From: an uncultured Pelagibacteraceae bacterium
Lineage (GTDB): Bacteria > Pseudomonadota > Alphaproteobacteria > Pelagibacterales > Pelagibacteraceae
Direction of reading: 5' to 3'
DNA length: 44,091 nt
Assembly (NCBI GenBank): GCA_902533585.1
Contig: CACAMG010000004.1
Span: 1 to 44,091, forward strand
Below the pieces are notes generated by a model, which saw nothing but the letters and a program-made list of their open reading frames with translations, was not told the DNA's origin and ran no database searches. The translations under genes were made by a program, and so were the position numbers. This document shows positions 27,059-35,074 of the stretch, piece by piece. Positions within the stretch are counted from its first letter, which is position 1, and each line of letters begins with the position of its first letter.

Positions 27059-28086
27059 GGGTTTGGATAAGTTTTTTGTATTTCATTAATTTCTTTAATA
27101 ACTTCTTCGCTTAAATTTACATTTACACTTTCTATATCAGTTTTCAACTGCTCCATTGTCGTTGCACCAATAATTACGCTTGTCATAAAGTCTTGTAGTT
27201 CACAAAATTTTAAAGACATCTGACTCATATTAAGATTGTATTTTTTGCTTATTTTATAATATTCCTCAACAGCTTTTTCCATGTTAGGTGTATTATATCT
27301 ATATTTCCAAAAATCCCCATGTTTTTGCATTCTTGATCCTTTTGGTAGATATCCATTTCTATATTTTCCACTTAAGTATCCACTTGCCAGTGGAGAATAA
27401 GCTAGACAACCAATCTTCTCTCTTATCGATATTTCAGATAAACCAATTTCGTAAGATCTGTTTAGTAAATTATATGGATTTTGAACAGACATCATTCTTG
27501 GTAAATTTTTATCTTTATGAAGTTCAAGGTAATTCATAACACCCCATGGTGTTTCGTTAGATAATCCAATGTATCTAATTTTTCCTTGTTCAATATATTT
27601 TTTTAGATTTTCCAATACATCTTCAAATTTATTCCAATTATTTTCTTTATGTTTATAACCAAGTTTTCCAAAATTGTTTACATTTCTTTCTGGCCAATGA
27701 AGTTGATATAAATCTATATAATCTGTTTTTAATCTTTTTAGACTTTTATTAAGTGCGTCATCAAAATTTTTTCCAACGAAGCTATTTTCGCCATCTCTTA
27801 AATAATTTCTTGTTGGTCCAGCAACTTTAGTTGCTAAAACAACTTTCTCTCTCTTTTTTGTTTTTTCAAACCAGTTTCCAATAATAATTTCTGTATGACC
27901 GTATGTTTCTTTTTTTGGAGGAACAGCATAAAGTTCAGCTGTGTCCCAAAAGTTAACGCCCTTATCTAAAGCATAGTCCATTTGTTCAAAAGCCTGAGCT
28001 TCAGAATTTTGTTCTCCCCAAGTCATGGTACCTAGGCAAATTGTGCTTACGTCTAAATCAGTATTACCTAATTTTTTATAGTTCAT
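27049..28086 (-). CDS. Aldo/keto reductase (Tas-like)
   Basis: 345 residues. The NADPH-dependent AKR barrel shows the catalytic tetrad regions NFWDTAELYAVP (Asp/Tyr), VVLATKV (Lys) and DYIDLYQLHWPERN (His), plus YIGLSNETPWGV and SVIIGATTMEQLKTDI. YGHTEIIIGNWF and the length match the Tas branch. The physiological carbonyl substrate is unknown. It is divergent from the Bax-inhibitor-like gene. Confidence 0.93.
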   Translation of the reverse strand: MNYKKLGNTDLDVSTICLGTMTWGEQNSEAQAFEQMDYALDKGVNFWDTAELYAVPPKKETYGHTEIIIGNWFEKTKKREKVVLATKVAGPTRNYLRDGENSFVGKNFDDALNKSLKRLKTDYIDLYQLHWPERNVNNFGKLGYKHKENNWNKFEDVLENLKKYIEQGKIRYIGLSNETPWGVMNYLELHKDKNLPRMMSVQNPYNLLNRSYEIGLSEISIREKIGCLAYSPLASGYLSGKYRNGYLPKGSRMQKHGDFWKYRYNTPNMEKAVEEYYKISKKYNLNMSQMSLKFCELQDFMTSVIIGATTMEQLKTDIESVNVNLSEEVIKEINEIQKTYPNPCP

Positions 28087-28121
28087 ATTTATTAAGTGTT
28101 TGTTACCTATATTTTGATAGC

Positions 28122-28150
28122 TTGAAAATATATTAAAATATTACTATATA
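28122..28150 (+). promoter_or_regulatory. Candidate promoter of the Bax-inhibitor-1 gene
   Basis: TTGAAA at 28122-28127 and TATATA at 28145-28150 are exactly 17 bases apart. The -10 ends 6 bases before the ATG at 28157, and no Shine-Dalgarno is present, so transcription could begin at or next to the start codon. The surrounding DNA is nearly all A/T, so a chance match cannot be excluded. Confidence 0.4.
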
Positions 28151-28156
28151 TAAACT

Positions 28157-28915
28157 ATGGATTTCAATAGAGACAATATACTTAATAGATCAAGGACAGC
28201 TCAAAAGACTGTTGTAATGGATGAAGGCTTAAGAGCCTACATGTTAAAAGTTTATAATTATATGGCAACAGGAGTTTTGCTTACAGGTATAATAGCCTTA
28301 ATTTCTTTCAAATTATCAGCGGTAACTGATTCCTCAGGAGCGATCGTGGGTTTGACAAGTTTCGGTAACACAATTTTTTTCTCAGGGTGGAAATGGCTTG
28401 TGATGTTGGCTCCTCTTGGAATAGTTTTTTACATGAGTTTTGGCATAAATAAAATGAGTGCATCAAAAGCACAAACTGTATTTTGGATTTTTGCAGCTCT
28501 AATGGGTTTATCTCTTTCTTGGATTTTAATGGTCTATACTTCTACAAGTATTGCGAGGGTTTTTTTCATAACATCAGCTACATTTGGGGCTATGAGTATT
28601 TATGGTTATACAACCAAGAGAGATTTGACCAAACTTGGCTCTTTCCTTTTTATGGGTTTAATAGGAATTATTATTGCATCAGTAGTAAATATTTTTCTTA
28701 AATCTTCTATGATGTATTTTGTAATATCGATTTTAGGTGTTTTAATATTTGTTGGTTTAACAGCTTACGATACTCAAAAAATTAAAAATATGTATGCTGC
28801 ATCTGACAGTGGAGAAGTTATTGGAAAAAAAGCTGTTATGGGAGCATTAACGTTATATTTAGACTTTATAAATTTATTTATAATGTTGTTAAGATTGTTC
28901 GGCCAAAGAAGATAA
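28157..28915 (+). CDS. Bax inhibitor-1 / YccA-family membrane protein
   Basis: 252 residues with seven hydrophobic helices after an N-terminal polar segment (RTAQKTVVMDEGLRAYMLKVYNYMATGVLLTGIIALIS). The C-terminal LTAYDTQKIKNMY with following DSGEVIGKKAVMGALTLYLDFINLFIMLLRLFGQRR carries the conserved Asp pair of TMBIM proteins, thought to gate a pH-sensitive calcium leak. In bacteria YccA also modulates FtsH. It abuts the convergent DUF2794 gene with no bases between. Confidence 0.95.
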   Translation: MDFNRDNILNRSRTAQKTVVMDEGLRAYMLKVYNYMATGVLLTGIIALISFKLSAVTDSSGAIVGLTSFGNTIFFSGWKWLVMLAPLGIVFYMSFGINKMSASKAQTVFWIFAALMGLSLSWILMVYTSTSIARVFFITSATFGAMSIYGYTTKRDLTKLGSFLFMGLIGIIIASVVNIFLKSSMMYFVISILGVLIFVGLTAYDTQKIKNMYAASDSGEVIGKKAVMGALTLYLDFINLFIMLLRLFGQRR

Positions 28916-29260
28916 TTATTTTTGCAGTTTTTTCCAATTAGTATTTTTTAATAGTGATATTAGATCATTAGAATTTTTATATATTTTACCATTAGAATCT
29001 GTAATTAAATATTTTAAATTTTTATTCTTTGGGTGAAAATTTTTACATATTTTATACATAGCGTTTTCGGCAGAATTTTTAAAAACACTAAAACCAACTT
29101 GTTTACTTGATATATTGAGACCATAATCTTTCCAAGATCCTTGGGAAACCATCTTAGCATAAAGATCTAATATTATTTTTAATTCTTTTTTTTCAAAAAA
29201 GTTAGTATCTTCATATTTATTAAAATTATTATTTACAATTAATTTTAAATTTCTATTCAT
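28916..29260 (-). CDS. DUF2794 protein
   Basis: 114 residues. The block FFEKKELKIILDLYAKMVSQGSWKDYGLNISSKQVGFSVFKNSAENAMYKICKN matches DUF2794, a small alphaproteobacterial family with no known function. There is no signal peptide or membrane segment. It is translated together with yciB, overlapping it by 8 bases. Confidence 0.87.
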   Translation of the reverse strand: MNRNLKLIVNNNFNKYEDTNFFEKKELKIILDLYAKMVSQGSWKDYGLNISSKQVGFSVFKNSAENAMYKICKNFHPKNKNLKYLITDSNGKIYKNSNDLISLLKNTNWKKLQK

Positions 29261-29807
29261 TTAATTTATGTTTGTTGATTATAGGTATAGCAGCGGCAGC
29301 AGTAAAAATTAGTGTTAAAGGCAAGATGCCCCATACTTTAAAATTTACCCAAAATTCTTCAGATTGTGTACGCCAAATTATTTCATTAAGTAAAGCCAAA
29401 CTGAAAAAAAAATATATCCATCTACTATTAAGAATTTTCCATCCCTCATCAGTCAATTTCATTGAATTACCTAACATTTTTTTTAACAAGGGTTCATCGG
29501 TAAAATACTTAGCAAATATTAAAGCAAGACCAAATAAAATATTAATTATTGTTGGTTTGATATAAATAAATATTGGATTATCAAAATAAATAGTAAGACC
29601 ACCAAATAATGTAATTAAGATTCCGCCTAATAGTGGAACCAAAGGAATTTTTTTTTCTAAAATCCAAACCACTGCTAATGCAATTATAGTTGCAATTATA
29701 AATGGAGGTATTGCTATTGTTAAATCTTTATCATTTTTGTAATAAAAACTGAAAAAAACTAAAAGAGGTCCAAAATCTGTGACAAATTTTATCAACGACT
29801 TATTCAC
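29253..29807 (-). CDS. yciB: YciB/IspZ, inner-membrane septation protein
   Basis: 184 residues with about five membrane helices. The start KFVTDFGPLLVFFSFYY, KKIPLVPLLGGILITLFGGLTIYFDNPIFIYIKPTIINILFGLALI and LNEIIWRTQSEEFWVNFKVWG are typical YciB motifs. The start is GTG at 29807; the nearby ATG at 29815 is out of frame and stops at once. YciB interacts with cell-elongation and division proteins. Its closeness to a ccm cluster is also seen in other alphaproteobacteria (recalled). Confidence 0.94.
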   Translation of the reverse strand: MNKSLIKFVTDFGPLLVFFSFYYKNDKDLTIAIPPFIIATIIALAVVWILEKKIPLVPLLGGILITLFGGLTIYFDNPIFIYIKPTIINILFGLALIFAKYFTDEPLLKKMLGNSMKLTDEGWKILNSRWIYFFFSLALLNEIIWRTQSEEFWVNFKVWGILPLTLIFTAAAAIPIINKHKLNE

Positions 29808-29885
29808 AGAATCATATTAACAGATTAAATTAACAATGAAATTTTTTTATTGATTTTTTTATTTAAATATTCATACTTAATAACA

Positions 29886-30206
29886 GTGAGCATTCAAAAA
29901 GCAAAATTTTCAATCGGAGATGTTGTAAAGCATAAACACTTTGACTTTAGAGGTGTAATTTATGATGTTGATTTTGAATTTAATAATTCTGAAGAATGGT
30001 ATCAATCTATACCTAAAAATGTGAGACCAAGAAAAGACCAACCTTTTTATCATTTGCTTGCAGAGAATGATGACGTTACTTATGAGGCATATGTATCTGA
30101 GCAAAATCTTTTGAGTGACGATTCTGACGAACCAATAAAACATCCTTTAATTAACGAAATTTTTTCGGGAAAAAAAGGATCTAGTTACTTTAAGCTTTCA
30201 AATTAG
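29886..30206 (+). CDS. hspQ: HspQ heat-shock protein
   Basis: The track starts at TTG 29850, but the homology begins at GTG 29886 (MSIQKAKFSIGDVVKHKHFDFRGVIYDVDFEF), giving 106 residues, the size of E. coli HspQ. RPRKDQPFYHLLAENDDVTYEAYVSEQNLL completes the YccV-like fold that binds hemimethylated DNA. HspQ is also a Lon specificity factor in enterobacteria. A region of 165 bases with a large hairpin separates it from ccmC. Confidence 0.92.
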   Translation: MSIQKAKFSIGDVVKHKHFDFRGVIYDVDFEFNNSEEWYQSIPKNVRPRKDQPFYHLLAENDDVTYEAYVSEQNLLSDDSDEPIKHPLINEIFSGKKGSSYFKLSN

Positions 30207-30274
30207 AAGTCGCGACAATATTTAAACACAATTTATTCAAATCTTAGACATAAGTATCCTTTATATATTTAATT

Positions 30275-30328
30275 AAACCAAGGACACCTTATCATTCCTT
30301 AATTTATCTCCCTCAGTGTCCTTGGTTT
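30275..30328. other. Perfect 13-bp stem with 28-base loop between hspQ and ccmC
   Basis: AAACCAAGGACAC (30275-30287) pairs exactly with GTGTCCTTGGTTT (30316-30328). The loop is pyrimidine-rich near its 3' side (TCTCCCTC) and could pair with Shine-Dalgarno sequences. It is followed by TTGATTTCC and not by a clean T-run, so it is not a classic terminator. It could be the 3' end of the hspQ transcript, a 5' element of the ccm operon, or a small RNA. Confidence 0.6.
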
Positions 30329-30371
30329 GATTTCCTTTAAAATAAAATAATTTAATATATAAAATTCCTAA

Positions 30372-31079
30372 ATGTTAAATTACTTCGATCCAAATAAAAT
30401 TTTTGCTTTTACTTCAAGGGCTCCCAAATATGTATTTTTTATTTTTGTAATAACATTAACCGTAGGTTTATTAGAAGCTTTAGTATTGTCTCCAGAAGAT
30501 TATATTCAAAGTGATTCAGTAAGAATAATGTATGTACATGTTCCCTCGGCCTGGATATCTCTTGGAATTTTTACATTAATTGCAATTTTATCTTTTGGTA
30601 GTTTATTTTTTAAAAATAAAAATTTTCCTATTATATCAAAAAGTTTAGCTCCATCTGGTTTAGTTTTTAATATCATAGCATTAGTAACTGGTTCTATCTG
30701 GGGAAAGCCCACTTGGGGCACCTGGTGGGCTTGGGATGCAAGAATAACTTCAATGTTAATATTAGCATTTTTTTATTTAATATATATTTTAGCGTGGAGA
30801 GTTTTTGAAAAAGAAGAAATAAAAATTAAAGTTTCATCAATTATTGCTATATTAGGTTTAGTCAATATTCCAATAATTAAATATTCAGTTGATTGGTGGT
30901 CAACTTTACATCAACCTTCATCCGTAAATTTACTAAGTAAAACTTCGATTGATCAATCAATGTTGGTTCCTCTAGCTATTATGACTGCGGCATTTGCACT
31001 TTTTTCATTTTTGATATTTTTAATGAAATATAATACAGAATTGATAAAACTAAAAAATAAAGGACTAGATAGACTATGA
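30372..31079 (+). CDS. ccmC: CcmC, heme transfer to CcmE
   Basis: 235 residues, six membrane helices. The tryptophan-rich periplasmic motif WGKPTWGTWWAWDARITSMLIL is the heme-binding WWD domain, and IMYVHVPSAW and WWSTLHQPSSV carry the two conserved His. CcmC loads heme on CcmE. It begins the ccmC-D-E-F-G-H run on this strand; no ccmA or ccmB lies upstream in the window. Confidence 0.96.
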   Translation: MLNYFDPNKIFAFTSRAPKYVFFIFVITLTVGLLEALVLSPEDYIQSDSVRIMYVHVPSAWISLGIFTLIAILSFGSLFFKNKNFPIISKSLAPSGLVFNIIALVTGSIWGKPTWGTWWAWDARITSMLILAFFYLIYILAWRVFEKEEIKIKVSSIIAILGLVNIPIIKYSVDWWSTLHQPSSVNLLSKTSIDQSMLVPLAIMTAAFALFSFLIFLMKYNTELIKLKNKGLDRL

Positions 31080-31309
31080 TTAAAGAGATTGTTTTAATGA
31101 ATGGATATGGAATATACGTTTTGTCTGCTTTTTCATTTACATTGATTAGTTTTGCAGTTTTATATTTAACTATTAAGTTTCAGTTGGTTAGGGAACAAAT
31201 AAAGTTTAATAGGAAGTTTGCTAATTTAACTTCAGAAAAAATTGAATCTGCTAAAAAACAAAAATTATACAGAGAAATTATAATAAACACCTCTACATCT
31301 AAAATCTAA
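31076..31309 (+). CDS. ccmD: CcmD, small membrane protein of heme export
   Basis: 77 residues with a single membrane helix (GIYVLSAFSFTLISFAVLYLTIKFQL) and a basic C-terminal tail. MNGYGIYVLSAFSFT resembles the W/YG.Y(V/I)..(S/A) start of CcmD. It overlaps ccmC by ATGA. A start at the internal ATG (31097) would still keep the core. CcmD releases holo-CcmE from CcmC. Confidence 0.85.
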   Translation: MIKEIVLMNGYGIYVLSAFSFTLISFAVLYLTIKFQLVREQIKFNRKFANLTSEKIESAKKQKLYREIIINTSTSKI

Positions 31310-31324
31310 CTTTAAATTACATTC

Positions 31325-31741
31325 ATGGTAAGAAAAGTTAAATTAAGGATACTGTTTTTATCATTCATTTTTGCTACAGTTGTTCTTACAATTTTTTTGA
31401 TTTTAAAAACTTTTGAAGAAAATGTTGTATATTTTATTTCGCCAACAGAAATAAAAAGTCTTACAGAATTAGATAATAAAAAGTTAAGAGTTGGGGGAAT
31501 GGTGAAAAAAGGTTCTATTTTAACTACACAAAATAAAATTGATTTTATAATAACTGATTTTAAAAATGAAATAAAGGTGACTTATTCCGGGTCAGTTCCA
31601 AATTTATTTTCAGAAGGAAAAGGTGTAGTTGCAGAAGGTTATTTAAAAGACCTCAATTCTTTTAAAGCAAGTAAAATTTTGGCCAAGCATGATGAAAATT
31701 ATATGCCACCCGAAGTATTGAGAGCCTTGGAGGATAAATAA
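31325..31741 (+). CDS. ccmE: CcmE, periplasmic heme chaperone
   Basis: 138 residues: an N-terminal membrane anchor ([22 protein letters not shown]), an OB-fold ([15 protein letters not shown]....[32 protein letters not shown]) and the C-terminal [13 protein letters not shown], where the His binds heme covalently. It passes heme to CcmF/H. Confidence 0.96.
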   Translation: MVRKVKLRILFLSFIFATVVLTIFLILKTFEENVVYFISPTEIKSLTELDNKKLRVGGMVKKGSILTTQNKIDFIITDFKNEIKVTYSGSVPNLFSEGKGVVAEGYLKDLNSFKASKILAKHDENYMPPEVLRALEDK

Positions 31742-31745
31742 ATTG
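31729..31745 (+). promoter_or_regulatory. Shine-Dalgarno site supporting a TTG start for ccmF
   Basis: GGAGG at 31729-31733 lies inside the ccmE 3' end, 9 bases before the TTG that opens the ccmF frame. It is one of few strong SD sites in the window and supports TTG initiation, since the next in-frame ATG is far downstream inside conserved sequence. Confidence 0.7.
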
Positions 31746-33620
31746 TTATTTAGTAATGTTGGACATTATTCACTTATTTTTGGCTTAATAATTTCCGTAA
31801 TTTTAATACTTCATTCAATAAAAAGATTAAACGATAATAATATTATATTAGGTAAAAAAATATTTTATTTACTTTTTTCACAGTTTTTTACTGTGGTATT
31901 AAGCTTAATTTTTTTAATTTATTCATTTGTTATTTCTGATTTTAGTAACCAAACAGTTTATAATAACTCTCATTCCACAAAACCTCTTTTCTATAAAATT
32001 TCTGGCACATGGGGAAATCATGAAGGAAGTTTGCTTCTCTGGATGTTCGTACTTACTTTATTTATATTTATTTTTTTTATAAAATCTAAAAATCAACCTA
32101 AAAATTACAGATTACTTACCATAACATTTCAACAAATAATTATTATTGGTTTTTTTTTATTTTTATTACTTACTTCAAATCCATTTAATTATTTATATCC
32201 TGTACCAAAAGAAGGACTTGGTTTAAACCCAATCTTACAAGATCCTGCTTTAGCAATACATCCTCCTTTTTTGTATTTGGGTTATGTTGGATCATCAATA
32301 ATTTTTTCATCTTCACTCGCAGCATTGATACAAAACAATGTAAATAAAGAATGGGCTGTACACATTAAAAAATGGATTCTTTCCACTTGGATTTTTTTGA
32401 CCCTAGGAATCATGTTGGGTTCTATTTGGGCATATTATGAATTGGGATGGGGTGGATTTTGGTTTTGGGATCCAGTTGAGAATGTATCTTTAATGCCATG
32501 GATCTGTTTAACTGCATTACTTCATACGATTGTTGTATTAGAAAAAAAGTCTATTTTGAAAACATGGATTTTAATTCTTTCTATATCAACTTTTACTCTA
32601 AGCATGAGTGGAACTTTCCTTGTAAGATCTGGGATTTTAAATTCAGTTCATACATTTGCAAATGATCCAGGCAGAGGAGTATTTATTTTAGTTTTTTTAC
32701 TTGCACTTGTTCTTTTAGCAATAGTAATCTTTTTTTTATACCAAGATAAAAACATTAAAGTTGAAAAAAAAATTTTTTGGATGAGCAAGGAAACAGTTAT
32801 TTTAATTAATAATTGGTTTATGATGTACTTTTTGTCTGTAATACTAGTTGGAACTTTATATCCTTTATTTTTAGAGGTTTTAACAAATAATAAAATATCA
32901 GTTGGTCCACCTTTTTATCACAAATTGATTCTTCCATTTTTAGTTCCTTTTATGTTTTTAATGGCAATTGGTCCAAATTTAAAATGGACAAAACATAATT
33001 TTAATAAAATAAATTACCAACAAATTCTTTTGTTGATTGTTGCTTTAATAATTTCTTTTTTGATAGCTAATTTAAATGGTGTTAACTTATTATTTGTAAC
33101 AGTTGTTATCGCTTTTGGTTTCTATTTGTTTTTTGTAACTTTAAAAGATTTTTTTGAGAAAAAATATAATATTTCTCAAAAATTAGCTCATTTTGCTTTT
33201 AGTTTTTTTATTTTGAGCGTTTTGTTCAATGGTATTTTTTCAACTGAATTTTCAGCTAACATGAAAATCGGAGATAAAATTCATTTTGATGAAGGGATAA
33301 TAAAATTTAAAAAAATAGAAACTTACAATAATAAAAATTACAAATCACTTGTAGGTAGTTTTGAAATTCAAGATAAAAAAAATAATTTAATAAATTTAAA
33401 TCCAGAGATTAGAATTTATAATCAGCCATCAATTCTTACAAGTGAAGCTGATATTAAAACTTCATTTTTTTATGATAAATTTTTAGTTTTTAATATATTA
33501 AAGGATGATAATTTTTTTAATGTTAGATATCAAATTAAACCATTTATGTTATGGATTTGGATTTCAATATTATTGTTGGCGACTAGCGGATTGGTTAGTT
33601 TTATAAAAAAAATTAAATGA
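31743..33620 (+). CDS. ccmF: CcmF, cytochrome c heme lyase subunit
   Basis: 625 residues, about 15 membrane helices. GTWGNHEGSLLLW, DPALAIHPPFLYLGYVG, GWGGFWFWDPVENVSLMPW (WWD heme domain) and SGTFLVRSGILNSVHTFANDPGRG are diagnostic. With CcmH it attaches heme from CcmE to apocytochrome c in the periplasm. The start is TTG with a GGAGG upstream. Confidence 0.97.
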   Translation: MLFSNVGHYSLIFGLIISVILILHSIKRLNDNNIILGKKIFYLLFSQFFTVVLSLIFLIYSFVISDFSNQTVYNNSHSTKPLFYKISGTWGNHEGSLLLWMFVLTLFIFIFFIKSKNQPKNYRLLTITFQQIIIIGFFLFLLLTSNPFNYLYPVPKEGLGLNPILQDPALAIHPPFLYLGYVGSSIIFSSSLAALIQNNVNKEWAVHIKKWILSTWIFLTLGIMLGSIWAYYELGWGGFWFWDPVENVSLMPWICLTALLHTIVVLEKKSILKTWILILSISTFTLSMSGTFLVRSGILNSVHTFANDPGRGVFILVFLLALVLLAIVIFFLYQDKNIKVEKKIFWMSKETVILINNWFMMYFLSVILVGTLYPLFLEVLTNNKISVGPPFYHKLILPFLVPFMFLMAIGPNLKWTKHNFNKINYQQILLLIVALIISFLIANLNGVNLLFVTVVIAFGFYLFFVTLKDFFEKKYNISQKLAHFAFSFFILSVLFNGIFSTEFSANMKIGDKIHFDEGIIKFKKIETYNNKNYKSLVGSFEIQDKKNNLINLNPEIRIYNQPSILTSEADIKTSFFYDKFLVFNILKDDNFFNVRYQIKPFMLWIWISILLLATSGLVSFIKKIK

Positions 33621-34141
33621 AAAAAAACATTACATATATATTAATATTTTTTTTAAGTTTTTTTATTATTTTTATTCTATATAAATCTTTAAACAAAGAG
33701 AATGTCTATATTCCAGAGAAAGTTTTAAATGAAAAAATAAGCAATTTTTCGAGTAAAGATTTATTTACTGAAAATATAATAAATTCAGAGGATTTTATTT
33801 TAAAAAATAAATATAGCCTAATAAATATTTGGGCTTCATGGTGCCTTCCTTGTAGAGCTGAACATGAAATATTAATGGAAATAAGCAAAGATGATAGTAT
33901 TTTTTTAATTGGTATAAACTACAAAGAAAGAAGTGTTAATGCTAAAAGTTTTTTACATAAAGTAGGTGATCCTTTTGATATAATTTTTACTGATAAAGAT
34001 GGAACTTTGTCCATAAATCTTGGTGCATTTGGCGTACCAGAAACGTATATTGTTAATAGTGATCAAGAAATTATAAAAAGATATATAGGAACTTTATCTA
34101 AAAAACAATTTCAAGAAATTAAAAAAATAATTAATAAATGA
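33617..34141 (+). CDS. ccmG: CcmG/DsbE thioredoxin-like protein
   Basis: 174 residues with an N-terminal membrane anchor and a thioredoxin fold with active site WASWCLPCRAEH. FGVPETYIVN holds the cis-Pro. It reduces apocytochrome c CXXCH cysteines before heme attachment. It overlaps ccmF (ATGA) and ccmH. Confidence 0.96.
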   Translation: MKKNITYILIFFLSFFIIFILYKSLNKENVYIPEKVLNEKISNFSSKDLFTENIINSEDFILKNKYSLINIWASWCLPCRAEHEILMEISKDDSIFLIGINYKERSVNAKSFLHKVGDPFDIIFTDKDGTLSINLGAFGVPETYIVNSDQEIIKRYIGTLSKKQFQEIKKIINK

Positions 34142-34506
34142 AAATAATTAAATTTTTGTTAATAGTAGTTTTTTTCTCAATAACTCTTCAAAATTACTTG
34201 TTTGGAAAAGAAAATAAGTTAACAGTCGAAAAAATTTCAAAAAATTTAAGATGTTTAATTTGTCAAGGACAATCAGTTTATGATTCTCAATCAGATTTTG
34301 CAAATAGTGTAAAAATTATAATTAAAAAAAAAATAGAACAAGGAAAATCAGAAAATGAAATATATGAATTTTTTACCAATAAATATGGAGAGTGGATTGT
34401 TTATGATCCAAAATTGAACATTCAAACAGTAATATTATGGATATTTCCTTTAATTTTATTCATATTTGGAGGACTTTTAATTATCAGAAAAGTATTTATA
34501 AATTAG
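34138..34506 (+). CDS. ccmH: CcmH/CycL, thiol-reductase subunit of heme lyase
   Basis: 122 residues: a signal/anchor, the redox motif LRCLICQGQSVYDSQSDFA, FFTNKYGEWIVYDP, and a C-terminal membrane helix (VILWIFPLILFIFGGLLIIRK). This is the short CcmH of alphaproteobacteria; the TPR partner CcmI is not found next to it. It overlaps ccmG by 4 bases. Confidence 0.95.
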   Translation: MKIIKFLLIVVFFSITLQNYLFGKENKLTVEKISKNLRCLICQGQSVYDSQSDFANSVKIIIKKKIEQGKSENEIYEFFTNKYGEWIVYDPKLNIQTVILWIFPLILFIFGGLLIIRKVFIN

Positions 34507-34537
34507 AAAGAAAAAGAAGTATAATATTTAAATATTT

Positions 34538-35065
34538 ATGAAAAATACCTTAAATAAAATAAATGTTCTTGGAGCGTTTATATTTTTTTTATTATTGGTT
34601 TTTCCTGCTAAAGGAGATGAAAATAAACAACAATTTAACGAACATGAGTTAAATTTTTATTCAGGAATGTTTGATTTTAGTGACGATGGAAAAAGAGCAA
34701 CACTTTTTGGAATTCAGCATCAAAATGAAAGCCTTACGAGAGATAGTTTTTTAGGAACAATCTCACCAGTTACTGGATTAATGTTCACAGCAGATAATGC
34801 TGGGTATATTTACACTGGAGTTCAAGCAGAATATAAAATTGGAAAGATTAATCTTATTCCAAGTTTTACTCCTGGTTTATATAGCGAAGGAGATGGAAAA
34901 GATTTAGGCTCTCCTATAGAATTTAAAAGTGAGGTTCAACTTTCTTTCGATCTTTTTCAGAATAGTGAGCTAGGTTTCTCATATAACCACATTTCAAATG
35001 CAAGCATAGGAGATAAAAACCCTGGTGCAAACAGTTATATGTTTAACTTTCTTCAAAAATTTTAA
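34538..35065 (+). CDS. PagL-like lipid A 3-O-deacylase
   Basis: 175 residues: a signal peptide (INVLGAFIFFLLLVFPAKG), alternating beta-strand sequence and a terminal Phe, as in outer-membrane barrels. FSYNHISNASIGDKNPGANSYMF matches the PagL active-site block (His and Ser of the H-x-S-N motif; Asn-Pro-Gly-x-Asn following). PagL removes the 3-O acyl chain of lipid A. It lies between the ccm genes and the hydroxyacid genes with no clear link to either. Confidence 0.83.
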   Translation: MKNTLNKINVLGAFIFFLLLVFPAKGDENKQQFNEHELNFYSGMFDFSDDGKRATLFGIQHQNESLTRDSFLGTISPVTGLMFTADNAGYIYTGVQAEYKIGKINLIPSFTPGLYSEGDGKDLGSPIEFKSEVQLSFDLFQNSELGFSYNHISNASIGDKNPGANSYMFNFLQKF

Positions 35066-35074
35066 TTTAATTTA

